NCBI GenBank assembly: GCA_951799405.1
Contig: OX637335.1
Span: 16,744,342-16,808,341, forward strand
From: Agapetus fuscipes
Lineage: Eukaryota; Arthropoda; Insecta; Trichoptera; Glossosomatidae
DNA length: 64,000 bases
Reading direction: 5' to 3'
The position numbers and the translations under genes are program-made. This document shows positions 47,867 through 59,566 of this stretch, in pieces (position 1 is the stretch's first letter; each line of letters starts with the position of its first letter). The notes beneath the pieces were generated by a model. It worked only from the letters and a program-made list of their open reading frames with translations. It searched no databases and had not been told where the DNA came from.

Positions 47867-48061
47867 GGCGGAGTTCCGTCGCAGCATCATCCGGCCCGCC
47901 ACGGTGGAGGAGCAGAGCAACTCCTTACCCCTGTCCGGGGCGCACAGAGAGCTGCACAGCATTCTCAGGGAGCTGCAGTTTATCACGGGCAGGATGAAGA
48001 AAGCCGACGAGGAGGCCGAGCTCATCAGCGACTGGAAGTTTGCCGCCATGGTGGTCGACAG
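47867..48061 (+). CDS. nAChRalpha6: nAChR alpha6-like subunit, pre-TM4 (MA helix) exon
   Basis: A 195-nt exon with acceptor TTTCCAG ending at 47866 and donor GTGACC at 48062; phase 2 at both ends. It encodes [20 protein letters not shown], a variable linker, then [20 protein letters not shown] and [13 protein letters not shown]. The latter is the amphipathic MA helix leading into TM4. The RPATVEE and LQFIT-RM-KAD-EAELI-DWKF pattern is that of insect alpha6, not alpha7, as I recall the family; this is the main basis for the subunit call. The final Arg codon is split (AG|G) with the next exon. Confidence 0.95.
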
Positions 48062-48116
48062 GTGACCTGTTCCTCAAAAAAAAATACTATTAAACTTTGT
48101 TTTGTGTTTTTTCGAG

Positions 48117-48183
48117 ACAGCCAAGGCCGCCGCATCGCTTTGATAATCAGCCTTAAGAATGCTTTCTGCTCGTAAAAGCAAAC
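48117..48183 (+). repeat. Short repeat shared with 58.62 kb
   Basis: Segment GCCGCATCGCTTTGATAA and CTTTCTGCTCGTAAAAGCAAA matches 58628-58684 (GCCGCATTGTTTTGATAA, CTTTCTGCTCATGAAAGCAAA). The element is unidentified. It abuts MITE B. Confidence 0.45.
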
Positions 48184-48448
48184 CGTCCACCCAGTGGTTG
48201 TTTGGTTTATCTACCTTTGTTTTCAAAGGCGACCTTTAAATGAAATTGTTTTAAGAGTCACATACTACACAATCTGAAATAATAGAATCTGAGAAAAAAC
48301 ACGTTAGTATGAGAGTTGTTTTAAATATTTTTTAAATCCATTACCAGTTTTCATAGGACACATTGGTCCAGTACACATATAAACATTTCTCAGGTGAAAT
48401 TACCTCTGTTGGATACCTATAAGACAAACAAGTACTAAAAGAAACGAA
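48184..48448. mobile_element. MITE family B copy 4 (reverse orientation)
   Basis: Interior in reverse orientation to the others: AGACACATTGGTCCAGTACA-like and GGTGAAATTACCTCTG. Ends CCACCCAGTGGTTGTTTGG and CAAACAAGTACTAAAAGAAA are the inverted termini. It lies 120 bp after the pre-TM4 exon. Confidence 0.7.
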
Positions 48449-48597
48449 ACGTTGGTAGATGAAAAAGCTTGAAAAACACTTGTATTGTGTAACTCGAAAA
48501 AATACAAAAACTATTTGTCATGCTCGCATATCACTGAAAATGAAAGTGAAAGTTATTAAATAATTATGCGATTTAAGATCTTCCAAAAAATGATGCA

Positions 48598-48716
48598 ATA
48601 GACACCGAAAAGGGAAATCATTTCTGATACCCTCGGTGGGATTCGAACACGAGCTCTTGGTATGAAATGAAAACACTCTACCAACTGAACTACCTACCAA
48701 ACCGGACCCTAGAAAC
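48598..48716 (-). mobile_element. SINE family C head fragment
   Basis: On the minus strand, TAGTTCAGTTGGTAGAGTG (A box) and GTGTTCGAATCCCACCGAGG (B box), then TTCCCTTTTCGGTGTC. The body after the head is absent. Confidence 0.7.
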
Positions 48717-48999
48717 CTTGAAAAGATAAATATCATGGATTTGTAAAAAATCTGAAAATGAAAAGTTTTAATTTGGAAAAGTTGCCGTGAAATTGCACAC
48801 AAAGGAAGAATTTCAGAGGAAATGAAGATTGGACCAATTAAAAAAAAATCATTTACCTTAATTGTGTGAAATGTCCTTTAACTAATTGGCAATCATTGCT
48901 GAAAAATAATAATTAGAATTTTCCAGAAAAGAATGACGTAATTTCAGGATAATGTCTCTTACGTGACCGATTAATTGGTGCCTTTTAATTTCAGGTTGA

Positions 49000-49215
49000 T
49001 ATTATTATCTCCCTGGTTGATATTCTAAAACCTAGATTGAAATTGTTTTTTTTTGTTGTTGATATTTTTACTTCCACGTTCGTAAGTTAAACTGTCAAAT
49101 TGATATTTTAAAATCTACGGTGATATTTTTTTTGCTTGGTAGATATAATATTTTATAATTTAGTTTTTGAATTTAAGGTTGATAATTTTTGCAGTCAGGT
49201 TGATATTCTTAAGAA
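49000..49215 (+). repeat. Degenerate AGGTTGATATT tandem repeat
   Basis: About eight occurrences of a word near AGGTTGATATTNTTA, each followed by a short variable C/A-rich spacer. The period is irregular at about 25-35 bp, suggesting an old, slipping minisatellite. Confidence 0.5.
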
Positions 49216-49559
49216 TCAAGTATATACGTTATGTTGTTTATGAAAATGTTAAGGTAAAAGTTACAGTATTTATTTATTCCTTTGTTTTTTTTTGTATTTT
49301 GGGTTATGAGTTTATTTTACAGAGGAAAATAAACTTACAGTTTTTGTTGTGTCTCAAGTAATAATTTTTAACGCTTAACCTGTCAACTAAATTCTGGGAA
49401 ATCGCATGAAAAATGGATAACCCTTTATGATTTTTTGTACAAAAACTTAAAAAGAAAAACAAATAGAGACGAACACACTGAAAATTTGAAGAAAATCATT
49501 GAAGCCGTTTTTCAAAAAGTGAAATTAGACGTTTTTTTTGTACGGAAGCCATCTTGAAT

Positions 49560-49695
49560 TTTTTCAGGTTTAGCCATGTTCCATCAAAATCTGTGGATGT
49601 CGATTTCCTTAAATTCAAAATTTAGTGCCTCTGCGATCAGCATTTCCGGTTGGGGCATACATATGGACGGATGCCCACTGTCCAGTGCAACTCAT
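49560..49695 (+). repeat. Dispersed repeat shared with 8.33-8.47 kb
   Basis: GTGCCTCTGCGATCAGCATT then GGGGCATACATATGGACGGA; same order as on the minus strand at 8.33-8.47 kb. Confidence 0.55.
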
Positions 49696-49868
49696 TTCCG
49701 TTTTTCTAATCTAAATCTATTTTTTTATATATATTTTATATTTTGTATTGTTTGTGTATTAACACTGTGAAAATTCATACTGTTATAGTTTAAAATTTTT
49801 TGAGGAATTCAAAAACACTGTTTATTTTCACATGAATATATTTAAAAAGATTACAATCTTTAGAGTAA

Positions 49869-49907
49869 GTTACTAACGTTTTCGACCTAGAAGGTCATCA
49901 TCAGGTA
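49869..49907 (-). ncRNA. Hammerhead-ribozyme-like motif, copy 3 (reverse)
   Basis: Mirror copy of the forward motif within the left arm. Core and stem II are identical. Stem I is one pair shorter because the base outside TAC differs (it lies in the 10-bp spacer). Confidence 0.5.
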
Positions 49908-49916
49908 TCTTTTTAT

Positions 49917-49955
49917 TTACCTGATGATGACCTTCTAGGTCGAAAACGTTAGTAA
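49917..49955 (+). ncRNA. Hammerhead-ribozyme-like motif, copy 2 (forward)
   Basis: TTAC 49917-49920 pairs with GTAA 49952-49955 (stem I). CTGATGA is at 49921-49927, with an extra T at 49928. Stem II is GACCT 49929-49933 with AGGTC 49937-49941 around TCT, then GAAA 49942-49945. The NUH site TTA ends at 49951, so cleavage would follow 49951. AACGTT 49945-49950 is self-complementary, as in short-stem-III hammerheads that act as dimers. Penelope-like elements are known to carry minimal hammerheads. No Penelope ORF is seen nearby. The extra T after CUGAUGA is a deviation from the strict consensus. Confidence 0.6.
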
Positions 49956-49990
49956 CTTACTCTAAAGATTGTAATCTTTTTAAATATATT

Positions 49991-51340
49991 TTTTTATATA
50001 TCATGAATACAAAATTTTATAATCAATTCCTACAGACTGCTTTTAAAAAAAAATTAAACACATCTTATACTTTTTCAAAATGGTTTATTCATTTAAATCA
50101 ATTCAAAAGTCAATCTTTTTTACGAAATACCTCTACAAAAAAAAAAACGGTTACAAACCTTATACCTTCTTCAAATTAAATGAACACTTCACCACTAAAC
50201 CATCAAGATTATTTTGTCTTCCCACTTTCATAAATTTGATATTAAATCCAATACAGTGTGATAAGGTCTGTTTGCTGTTTACTCTAACCCTCTATGGGCG
50301 CTATTTCTATTGGATACAAATGATATAATTTTCCAAGGCTTAGAGCTAAGTTGGTAAGGCATTGTGTGGAGCAACCCTTCAATACAGTGCCGACTTTATG
50401 GGGAGTTTGTAATCCTGAAATGATGTTTTTGGCTGAAACTGAAGAAAGCGTAAACAAACATTCAAACTGGCAAACAGAGAGGGTGGGGGTGATGTTTTGG
50501 GGAGGTATTCTCAAGAGATGTGAGAAAAGTCAGTAAGTTTTGTGTGAAAATTGTATTGCTTTCTGAAAAACTCTCACGATGAATGTGTACATTGTGACTG
50601 ATTTAAGATAATACGTGAAAAAGGTACTTCCTGAAGGGAAAAATAATTTAACTTCAATCTAAAAAAACATACAAATATCATTAATATAATTTAGATTATT
50701 TATCTAAATAAATATTTGTGTCTTTTTGTACAGTTACAAGACAGTTGATTTTTAAATAAAAACGATTGGTTAAAATTTATCTAGACAGCAATAAAAAATG
50801 GAACAGAAAAAAGTTATTTATTAGAATGATTGACAGGTTCTTCTTTTTACTGAAGTAGTATTTTTTTCAGAATACGTGGCATTAGAAAACTGAAAAAAAA
50901 AATCGAAAATGAAAACCATGTCATTAAAAAATTATAACTTTGAAATTCATTTCATACGATACATCTCTGAAGTTCTCGAAAATTTTAAAGACTAATAAGA
51001 AAGTAAAAATGTATGACCAATGATGTATGTAAAGGAAAATGTACATAGATGAAAGCATGATTAAGATTTTTGTGCGCAATACAAAGCTTTCATCCCTCTT
51101 TTGAAAACTTTAACCTCCTTATTCATTGAAAGGTTTTCATTTGAATCCGTTTAGGTGTCAGTTTTTCTATACAAAAATTTAGGCTTAAACCTGATTTTTG
51201 GCTTACCAAATCTTATAAATAAAACCGCGATAAATTTGGGAATGAAATTTATGGTACTCGAAATTTTTCACTGCTTTCGTGAATCTGGCAGCCAGTTCTG
51301 AAAACAGCTCAAGCCGAACAAAGGCTGATATTATGTTGGC
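49991..51340. other. AT-rich intron
   Basis: No exon or known repeat recognised. Confidence 0.5.
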
Positions 51341-51344
51341 ATTC

Positions 51345-51510
51345 GATATCGTGAGTTGCTCGGGGCCGGGCGGTTAAAGCGGTTTATCTATGGCTCTCCA
51401 CGCGGCGACAACGTTCGAGGGCATGGAGGGGAATGGATATGGCACAAATGCGAATGTCATCACGGGAATCGGTGCCGCTAGGGGTAATGAAATCACGGTG
51501 AAATATTGAT
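51345..51510. other. GC-rich patch of unknown origin
   Basis: CTCGGGGCCGGGCGGTTAAA, CACGCGGCGACAACGTTCGA and CGGGAATCGGTGCCGC stand out from the AT-rich intron. A 63-codon frame on the minus strand (51374-51565) covers it without a recognised domain. Confidence 0.35.
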
Positions 51511-51619
51511 GGTTTTGGAAGATTTTTATGAAGATCGGAACCTGGTCAAAAGAGATAACGTGCAAAGCGTGTAATTTCTGACAAGCTTAACTAAAAAAAA
51601 TAGAAATGTTATATTGAGT

Positions 51620-51879
51620 TCCTTGACTTATAGGTTGGTATGCGGCTGACCACTCATACTGTAAAAAAATGTTTAACTTTGCCAATATCACGCCTGTTTC
51701 AGGGAAGGACGGCAAGAGTTGCAGGGCTTATGTTCATTTGAGATTGGGTTTTTATATTGTAGGTCCACATGCGGCATGTGTTAGCGCGAAATTATACATG
51801 TCTGCTTGTGGGAATGCATTTAATATAAATCTTAAATGATATATATCTTTGCAGCTTAGATTAGATTAGATTAGATTAG
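51620..51879 (+). repeat. Repeat A, reference full-length copy (260 bp)
   Basis: Starts TCCTTGACTTATAGGTTGGT, then ATGCGGCTGACCACTCATAC, GTTTCAGGGAAGGACGGCAA, GTCCACATGCGGCATGTGTT, and ATCTTTGCAGCTTAGA, ending with four TTAGA units. No ORF. No convincing A/B box was found. Probably a retroposed non-autonomous element using a LINE with a pentamer tail. Confidence 0.8.
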
Positions 51880-52029
51880 TAAAAAAATGTACGTAAAGGA
51901 GTTGAAACTGAAAAATGAAATAAGTACCTAAACATTAAAGGAAGGAAAAAGATTATAATTTCAAATTTAATCTTTTTGTGTCAGTTATCGCGTTTTGTAA
52001 TAAATGAAATGTATTTTTAGTTTTAAATT

Positions 52030-52105
52030 TGTTTGTACACATGCAGCATGTGTAAGAATGAACTTACGCATGTTTGCTTGTGGGCACGCAATAATTATGA
52101 AAGTT
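52030..52105 (+). repeat. Repeat A fragment
   Basis: ACACATGCAGCATGTGTAAG, CTTACGCATGTTTGCTTGTG, GGCACGCA; 3'-half words only. Confidence 0.5.
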
Positions 52106-52359
52106 GATGGTTCGTATCACATTGCGTTTAAGATTCTAGATAGACATTTCAGAATTTCCGCACTCTCATATTTTGGTTTTGATAAATATGTAAAAAAAAA
52201 ACTTCTACAGCCAGTTTTATAGTTTCGAACCTGATTTCCTATTGAAAAAAATGTTGAAATATTGAAGTTGACGACACCTTAAATAAACAGTCTTAAATGT
52301 TCCATCAAATAATGTTCTCTGTACAATTTTACACTATTTTTATAGAGAGCATTTTGAAG

Positions 52360-52440
52360 CCTGATGAGCTGATTGCGGGCGGCCATGTTTTATTGCTCTA
52401 AACTACTTATACGATCGATAGATAATTATGTCTAGACTGT
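52360..52440. repeat. Fragment of ATGGC/CAGCTG hairpin family
   Basis: GAGCTGATTGCGGGCGGCCATGTT region is the reverse complement of the AACATGGCGG...CAGCTGAT core seen at 52.76 and 56.64 kb. Confidence 0.4.
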
Positions 52441-52490
52441 TGGACCCAGGACCTGTCACTTAACGGGGGTCGTAGATCTAACCGAATACA

Positions 52491-52756
52491 TTTCGTCTCT
52501 TTAAAGCTTGTTTTTCTTATGTCAATCAGAGGTAATTTCACATGAGCAATGTTTGTATGTGTACTGGACCAATGCGTCTCATGGAAACTTTGAATTGATT
52601 TTAAAAATAGTGTTAAAAAAAGCTCTCATATAATCGTGTTTTACGTTTTTTCATAGCTCAGATTATGTAGAATGTGATTCTTAAGACAATTTCATTGAAA
52701 TGTCATCTTTAAATCAAGTGGTAGATTAGCGAAACAAGCACTGAGGGGACGATTTG
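52491..52756. mobile_element. MITE family B copy 5
   Basis: Ends TTTCGTCTCTTTAAAGCTTG and the complementary CAAGCACTGAGGGGACGA. The interior matches the family. It directly abuts the hairpin element at 52754. Confidence 0.75.
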
Positions 52757-52870
52757 AAGATATAACGATATGAAACATGGCGGCGTGTAAACAATTGATA
52801 CATTATTTGTATAGTACATCGATCAGCTGTTTACGGACCGCCATTATATTACGTTCTATCTTCAAAAAAT
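52754..52870. mobile_element. Hairpin MITE (ATGGCGG...CAGCTG family), ~115 bp
   Basis: The left arm TTTGAAGATATAACGATATG, AAACATGGCGGCGTGTAAAC pairs with the right arm reading outward from CAGCTGTTTACGGACCGCCA to CTATCTTCAAA. Both halves form one imperfect hairpin with arms near 50 bp. Related loci are 56.58, 52.36 and 59.22 kb. Confidence 0.6.
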
Positions 52871-52969
52871 AGATACGGCAAGACCTACCTGCTGTACCCT
52901 TAGTACGAGTTGCAAAACTTGAGAAAAGTAAAGTTTACGGAAAATATTAGATAGAAAATTAAAATATCA

Positions 52970-53356
52970 GATAGATAGAGTGAGAAACGAATGGGTTCTG
53001 AATGAATGCGGAGTAAAAGAAAGCGTGAAAGTGAAAGTTCAAAGAAGTGTGATGCGATGGTTTGGACATATTGAAAGGATGAATGAAGACCGACTGACAA
53101 AAAGAGTGTATAAAGGAAATGTAATAGGTAAGCGTGGAAGGGGAAGACCTAGGAAACAATGGATTGATCAGATAAATGAGATTGCGAATGAATGGAATTT
53201 ACAGAGTAGAAACAAGAGAAGAGCATGCATGAAAAGAGTGATGAAATTAGATGAGATGAAAGAAGTATGCAAGGACAGAGTCAAGTGGAGGCACTTGTGT
53301 GAAGGTACCGGCCACCCCTAGAGGAATGGTGGCAGGATACAAGACAAGACAAGACA
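52970..53356 (+). mobile_element. RTE-like LINE 3' end, (ACAAG)n tail
   Basis: Encodes VRNEWVLNECGVKESVKVKV, MRWFGHIERMNEDRLTKRVY, GKRGRGRPRKQW and the end GTGHP, with the stop at 53319-53321. The 5' part is truncated. The UTR GAGGAATGGTGGCAGGATAC is followed by four ACAAG units at 53339-53358. The frame is intact over about 115 codons. Confidence 0.82.
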
Positions 53357-53480
53357 AGTGATTTCTCCCAAAATCTGCCGTTTTTGTTTCTTACACTTTG
53401 TGGTCTTAGCAAAAGAGTTACAGTGATGAAGAAAATCAAGTTCAAACAAACAAAAACGGCAGATTTTGGGGAAAATCACT
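53357..53480. mobile_element. 124-bp MITE with ~32-bp terminal inverted repeats
   Basis: AGTGATTTCTCCCAAAATCT and GCCGTTTTTGTTT at the left match the reverse complement of AAACAAACAAAAACGGCAGA and TTTTGGGGAAAATCACT at the right. It inserted immediately at the end of the LINE tail and 133 bp before the last exon. Confidence 0.75.
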
Positions 53481-53613
53481 CTTTAATAATTGCCGTAAAC
53501 TTTACATTACTCAAGTTTTGAACTCGTACTAAAGATAACACCCGTTGAGTCTGTCTTGAAATAATAATGAAAACAATCGATCGTTGTTAACGTTGACGTC
53601 TTTTCTGTTGCAG

Positions 53614-53698
53614 GTTCTGCCTCATCATCTTCACGCTGTTCACCATCATAGCGACAGTGGCCGTGCTCCTCTCGGCGCCTCACATAATCGTTCAATAA
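53614..53698 (+). CDS. nAChRalpha6: nAChR alpha6-like subunit, TM4 and stop
   Basis: An 85-nt final coding exon with acceptor TGTTGCAG ending at 53613. After completing the split Arg codon it encodes FCLIIFTLFTIIATVAVLLS and APHIIVQ, then TAA at 53696-53698. This is TM4 and the short extracellular tail. The HIIVQ ending is what I recall for insect alpha6 (alpha7 ends differently). With either TM2 exon, the five exons join in frame: 87+110+224+195+85 nt. A SNF-type frameshift or premature stop is not seen, so the visible part of the gene is intact. Confidence 0.95.
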
Positions 53699-53975
53699 TA
53701 GTTAATAAACGTGCTTTACTTTCTAACATTAACCTAATCAAGTGAAGTAAAACGCATCGCCCAAACAGCACGATCGTACTAAACAACTTTTCATAAACAA
53801 TAACAAAAAAAAACGTTAAACTATAATATGTATCTTACAACGCACATGTCCAACATGATTTAAAAATAATTCTCAATTTAACCGACAACTCGTACATTTT
53901 AAATTGAATAAAAAATGGATTTTACGAAACGTGATGGAGAGAAGGTTTGACTTTTCAAAGTTTTGTCGTAGTTGA
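53699..53975 (+). other. 3' UTR with candidate polyadenylation signals
   Basis: AATAAA occurs at 53704-53709, too close to the stop to be likely, and at 53907-53912 (about 210 nt after the stop), followed by T/G-rich sequence. The second is the more plausible short 3' UTR end. Longer ends downstream cannot be excluded. Confidence 0.45.
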
Positions 53976-54102
53976 ATTGGATATTTTCAACGTTAGCATA
54001 GTGACTTTTTACTGAATGAAAAGGACGCACTTATGACAATCGCGTGGGTCGTTTTTTTATCAGTTTAAAGTCACGTGTGCTAACGTCGAAAATACCGGGC
54101 CT
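53976..54102. mobile_element. Hairpin MITE downstream of the receptor stop
   Basis: TATTTTCAACGTTAGCATAG, TGACTTT on the left matches the reverse complement of AAAGTCACGTGTGCTAACGT, CGAAAATA on the right. The end AATACCGGGCCT resembles the AGGCCCGGTAT terminus of the 44.35-kb element. If the receptor 3' UTR extends this far, it would add a stable hairpin to the mRNA. Confidence 0.6.
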
Positions 54103-54163
54103 CAGAAAAGTGTCACAAAATCATTAGGTACTAATATTTAAAAAAAACCTATAGATTTATCCA

Positions 54164-54275
54164 TGGATGATCTATAATCTCTATAATCTAAGTTGAAAAT
54201 GTATTTTAACATTTAAAATTCATCTTAAATGTATGCCTACAAATAGGCACGTGTAAGTTTGCGCTTATAAATGCA
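54164..54275 (-). repeat. Repeat A fragment
   Basis: Tail-side half in reverse: CTATAATCTAAGTTGAAAAT, AAAATTCATCTTAAATG and AGGCACGTGTAAGTTTGCGC. Confidence 0.5.
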
Positions 54276-56580
54276 ATTTCACTTTAGAACATGGATGATC
54301 TTTTGATAATAATCCTGGTGCCTCTGAATATCACTGTGTAGCTGGAATCATATAATTCTTAGCAACTTTTAAGTAATATTTTGTCTTTCGTGCATCATTG
54401 AAATCATTATGTGTCAGTTTTCTTTAAAAACTTTCAACTTTTTCTTCTTTTTTGATAGCAATTTTTCGCAATGAACAGGAGCGCCAATGTCAAGTTGTAT
54501 AATTTTGAAAGCTTGACATTTAAATTATACAGAAGGATGTTTAAAATTAACGAGTTGTTGGTGAGATTGGGAACCAAGTATCTGTAGCTATTAAAAGGAA
54601 TGTATATCTGGTATTCAGGAAAGAAATGAATGTAAAAATTGTTGGGTCAAAGAATGATATTTTTATTGAGTAATACACAACTTAGACGATGAAATCTAAA
54701 GTCGAGTGTTACCTGCTTCGAAAATGTTTATTTATTTTCTTACACGAAACGGTTTATGGAAATAAAACAAAAAAAAACTTTGGGATTATCGTACAAGTGA
54801 AGTGATTGTAATGAAATAGAAAGATAAAATGAATGCAAATAATATTAAAAATATTTTTTTGCACACAGATAATCTAATTACTTAGGTAGATACAATAACA
54901 TTTTTTTTAATATTATACAAAAAACAAATTATTTCAAACATTATTTGTACCATAAATCTTTACAAAAAGTTTGGAATAAATAATATAAATCTCAAATAAA
55001 CAATGACAAAATAGGAAAGATTTCTTTATGTCAAACTGACAGCTTTCTGGATGTGACTTTTTTTTATTTAAAAAAAAAATATATATCCTCGCAATGAATT
55101 GCATATGTATAGAATTATGGTTAAAATAACCCAAAATATATAAATAATTCCAAGCATTAACCACGCTAGATTCAGCTTTTAAGAACTAAAAAGTAAATTA
55201 TTAAAAAATGATTTTTTAATAATTTTTTAATAATTAAAATGGAGTTCTACAACGTTTCCGCTAAAACTTTTCAAAAAAAAGTAAATGTATCACTAACACT
55301 TAAAAATAAATTTAAGGAAATTTTGAAAATTGGAATTGAAATAGAAAAAAAATAATAAAAAAGAGATTTGCACTGCGTTAATAAACCTTAAATAACTACA
55401 TTAATTCAATTAATACATACAAAAAAAATATTTGCAAAAAAAATCGACGATCAATTCAATACAGGTATAATGATCAGATATATATAAATATTTTACCGAA
55501 AATAAGAATTATTTTTTAATACATTATACACACACTAACAAGCTTAATAAAATGCATTGAATTAAATAAATAATTATTTCACCTTAAACGGTAAATATAT
55601 TTTTATCACAATTTAATTACAAGTTAATATTTTGCAGCTACCGTAAAATAAATTTAAAAATAATCCCTAAAAAAAAGTTTAATCAATTTAAAATTAATTA
55701 AATTTTATAAGTTTTGAAAAAGGTGGACTTTTTTCTGGTGGAAATTTTCACAAGTGTTGAATAAGCGAACGGATATGTGAAGCAATCAGAGGTAATTTAG
55801 AATATTTGGAAAGTTTTAGAGAATAAACATTTCCATTAAAAAAAAAGTTTTAAAAATATAAATTAAAAAATTGAAAGAGACATTTAAAAATATTATGTTG
55901 TTCCTTAACAATGTTATCAATTAATATTGTTAACGGATGAAAAGCGTTTTTATAATGATAATATATAAAATAAAAGCATGACTTTTAGAATTCAAAATAA
56001 ACTGAGATTTAAAAACACAAGTACAATCAAGTTTAACATTTTTTTTTCAAAAAAAAAAAAAACAACCATCATTTAGAACCGAAAGGGCATTGAGAGCAAC
56101 TTCTTATTAAATATTTGCCATTGTTTTGTATTCAAAATGAATAAAAATTTATTCACATTAATTAATCAGTATTTTGTGCCATTATATTTGCAAATATAAA
56201 AAGTGAAATATATTATATAGATGCAATCACTTTTTAAATTGTCAAAAATTAATCAATCATATTTTTATTGGAAGCCATTTTCATTCAACCTTGTTTTTAA
56301 AAAATATTTTGAAGCGAATCCAGCATTAATTTTATCCTGAAAATGCCTGAAAAAAATATTCAAAACCATGTCTAACAAATCAAATTAATTACAATTTTAA
56401 TATACTTGTTTACAAAGAAAATTATTTATTTAAAAAAATGACAACCAATAGATGTAAAACTTATGGAATGTTTTCTTTTGGATTTAAAGTACGCTCAGAC
56501 GGAATTCGACCCTGATTTCTAATAAAAAATAATACTAAAAGGTTGATTCTGTCGTTATTTTCACACAATTCATTTCTCCA
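54276..56580. other. AT-rich intergenic DNA
   Basis: Extremely AT-rich. No gene, RNA or repeat family recognised. Confidence 0.5.
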
Positions 56581-56582
56581 GG

Positions 56583-56784
56583 GGTAGAAGTCTCGACGGT
56601 CGTCGCGTTGATAGATTTTACCGTACCTATTTGAAGACAGGACGGAAAAAAAACATGGCGGTCTGTGAACAGCTGATCGCTGCTCCATATAAAATGTATC
56701 AGCTGTTGATACTATGCCGTGTTTTATTCTTATTCCGTCCCAACTTCATATTCTAGGTACGATAAGATCTATCGACTTCTACCT
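56583..56784. mobile_element. Hairpin MITE (ATGGCGG...CAGCTG family), ~200 bp
   Basis: Outer arms (TGATAGATTTTACCGTACCT and complement of CGATAGATCTTATCGTACCT) and inner arms (ACATGGCGGTCTGTGAACAG and complement of CAGCTGTTGATACTATGCCG) together form a long imperfect hairpin. The left arm has about 16 extra bases. It is related to the element at 52.75 kb. Confidence 0.6.
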
Positions 56785-59215
56785 CAGATATGATTCGAAT
56801 AAACTTTCATCATCTCAGTTTATTAGTTGAAGTCTTTGTCATCTAAAGTTCGTGCACCAAGTAAGGCGATTTCGCCTAAAGATATAATTTGTTACGATAT
56901 AAAGCGAATTGGCTGTAAAGTATGATAGTAAAACGATTAAATAAAGAAAAAAAAACGATCGACACTTAAGTATAACCTATTGTAAAATTATAAAAAAGGA
57001 AAATAGCCGTAGTTAAATTTTCATTCTTATTAGATTTGTAAGGTCTTCAGTACTTGTTAAGGGGAACGATTAGATATCTAATATTACATACATTTATTAT
57101 TGTAAACTTAAACGTAAGTGGTTCCTTTGTGCGGATTGTGGAACATCTGAGTACCTAGAAATATCTCGATGAAGTCACAAGTTATCTGTGACGTCATCAA
57201 GGCAAGTGGCAAGGTCATGTCCATGGTGTTATAATTAATGAAGCCAAAAATATGTATTTTAAGGCAAGTAGACGCTGTATCCGTTTCAACCTACTTCAAC
57301 ACAAATCTTTCTTAGTAAGAAAGAAAAAAAATATGGTGCGAGTGTCACTACACTTTTAATAGGCAAAATAACAGATGTTAGATTTTTTTCTGCATTGTTG
57401 GGATTACTTACTCAAATGTCTTCTTAGCGCTGAAATTAAATGCAGGCATTTTAATTGTTTAGGTTGGTGAATATGCCAATTTAAAAAAAAAACAGCATTA
57501 TTTGTAGTATAGTAATGGCATGTGTAAGTAATTATTGAGTAATGAAACACACTATGCAGAAAGCAAAAAAAACACTGGATTTTTCATGATTATTAAGTTT
57601 TCTGTGTTGTTTGACAGGTTTGAAGTATTTATTTCAATGCTGCAAGCTAGTCATACATAGGGTACTTCATCTATACCTACTAATATTTTAGCTCAACGGT
57701 TATGCCCCATTGCATTTCCCCCTCTCTTAAAACAAAAGGTACTGAGTTATTCCAAAACCTTCACAAAATAACTACTTACATAAGAATTAATGTAATGAAC
57801 CAAAAAGGACTTACGTCGATTAGCCATTCATTTGATGTCGAACTTTATTTTTGTATAGAAATCTAAGTTAGTATAAATAATTCTACTCTAAGGATGCAAT
57901 ACCTAACTTATATAAAAATAACTTATACAATGGGTAAAGTTAAACTTACCCACAAGTATTTGATTTCTATATTGCCAAGCATCAATTATTTGTCATATCA
58001 GATATTTTAATCAATAAATATTGTTTCATCATGCATTTAAACAAAAAAAATAGGAATGTATACTGTAAGATTCATCAAAGAATGTAGCTCTATTGAATAC
58101 TCTATTCCCTCATAATACATTTAAATAAAACTTCACTATTTTAGCGGTAAAATAAATAAAAAGACACCTTGTAGCTCATCTATGATATTTATGTAGGCTA
58201 CCCTGTAGAGAATTTCCAGTATCGTCAGTAACAAATAGGTTTTACTTATTTAGAAGTAAAGAAACAGTCGGATCATGCAGGTTATGTGAAGACAATATAA
58301 CTTTCTTGACATACTTTTGCCATTTTATATGAAGAAATAGCATCTACTTAGTAAACATTTCAAATTAAAATATTCCTTTGCCGTAAACAACTATGCACAT
58401 AATAATATCATCCTTATTTACGCTAAGGGCATGTTTTTCAACAATGCTTTTTCAAAATGCTTCTAGAATTCTTTTGGGTAAGACCCTGTTCTTTTTGCTT
58501 TTGTCTACCGACGTTTTGCTTTTACAAGCAAAAATATTTTTTAAGGCTGATTCAAAGCACTGTCGTGGTCTTGGGTTTCGCTTACAGTTGGCAATTGTAC
58601 TTTGCAGTTGGCTGCTTTCTGTGAAGACCGCCGCATTGTTTTGATAACAAACCTTGAAAATACTTTCTGCTCATGAAAGCAAAATATCCACAAATAGAAA
58701 AACTGCAAATAGAACATGGTCTAACCCGAAAGAATTCCAAAACAGTTTTGTCATCTAATGCCGACATTGAAAATTAAAGTTTAAAACTTTAAGAGGCTTA
58801 TAACAGAACAAAATTACCTGTAACCCTCTCAAGTTTGCACTGTTCTTTCAGCTTAAATTCGATAAGCTACTGTTGAAATAACACGCTGTAAAAGAATTAT
58901 AATAAAATACTGTTGAGTTTTAAGATTGGTCAATTTTTAAAAAGTACTTTTATTTTAACAGAGAATAAAAAGCAATATGTGTATTAATACTTACTGAACT
59001 AATATACGACTATTGAATATCTCATTCCTTTTACATTATAATGGGATCAGCAACCATAGTATGAGTTTTTACATCTGTGGTTTTTACTTTAAGATTTAGC
59101 GGGAACCGAGCACTGAATATCAAATCCAAACTGTATTTATAGAGAAAATGAATCAGTGAACAGTGGCTTGCTTTTATGCCTTTGATTTTCCAAGTGTATG
59201 AATCGCATTTGAGCA
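56785..59215. other. AT-rich intergenic DNA
   Basis: No gene recognised. The only repeat seen is a short match to 48.12 kb at 58628-58684. Confidence 0.5.
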
Positions 59216-59217
59216 TC

Positions 59218-59290
59218 CAATCAGCTGTTCAGGCGCGGCCATGTTCAATCACTTTCTTATTGTAGGTATCTAATTTGTGAAGGTCAAATT
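59218..59290. repeat. Fragment of ATGGC/CAGCTG hairpin family
   Basis: CCAATCAGCTGTTCAGGCGC followed by GGCCATGTTCAATC; partial arm only. Confidence 0.4.
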
Positions 59291-59566
59291 TGTCATCTAC
59301 AAGCAGATGATGTGCATTACTTTCAGTCTACTTTAGTAAAAATTTGAGAACAGACAGTTTTATACATTTTGTATGCCAATATTTAATGATAATGCATACA
59401 CGAATAAAACATTATAATTAAAGGTTAATGTACAAAAACTATTTACATTCATACAATTTTTTTTGGTATTTTTCTTCAAAAACTAAACACAGCTAAGACA
59501 CACATATAGTGCATTTTCTTATTGTTTTGAACCTGAAGCTGCCGTACCTATTTAATTTCACAGCTT

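Larger units (their letters stand above)
49835..49990. repeat. Perfect 73-bp inverted repeat with hammerhead-like cores on both strands
   Basis: The left arm 49835-49907 and the right arm 49918-49990 are exact reverse complements, separated by 10 bp (49908-49917). Each arm contains CTGATGATGACC, AGGTCGAAAACGTTAGTAAC when read from the centre. Such exact arms of this length suggest a recent head-to-head duplication. Confidence 0.9.
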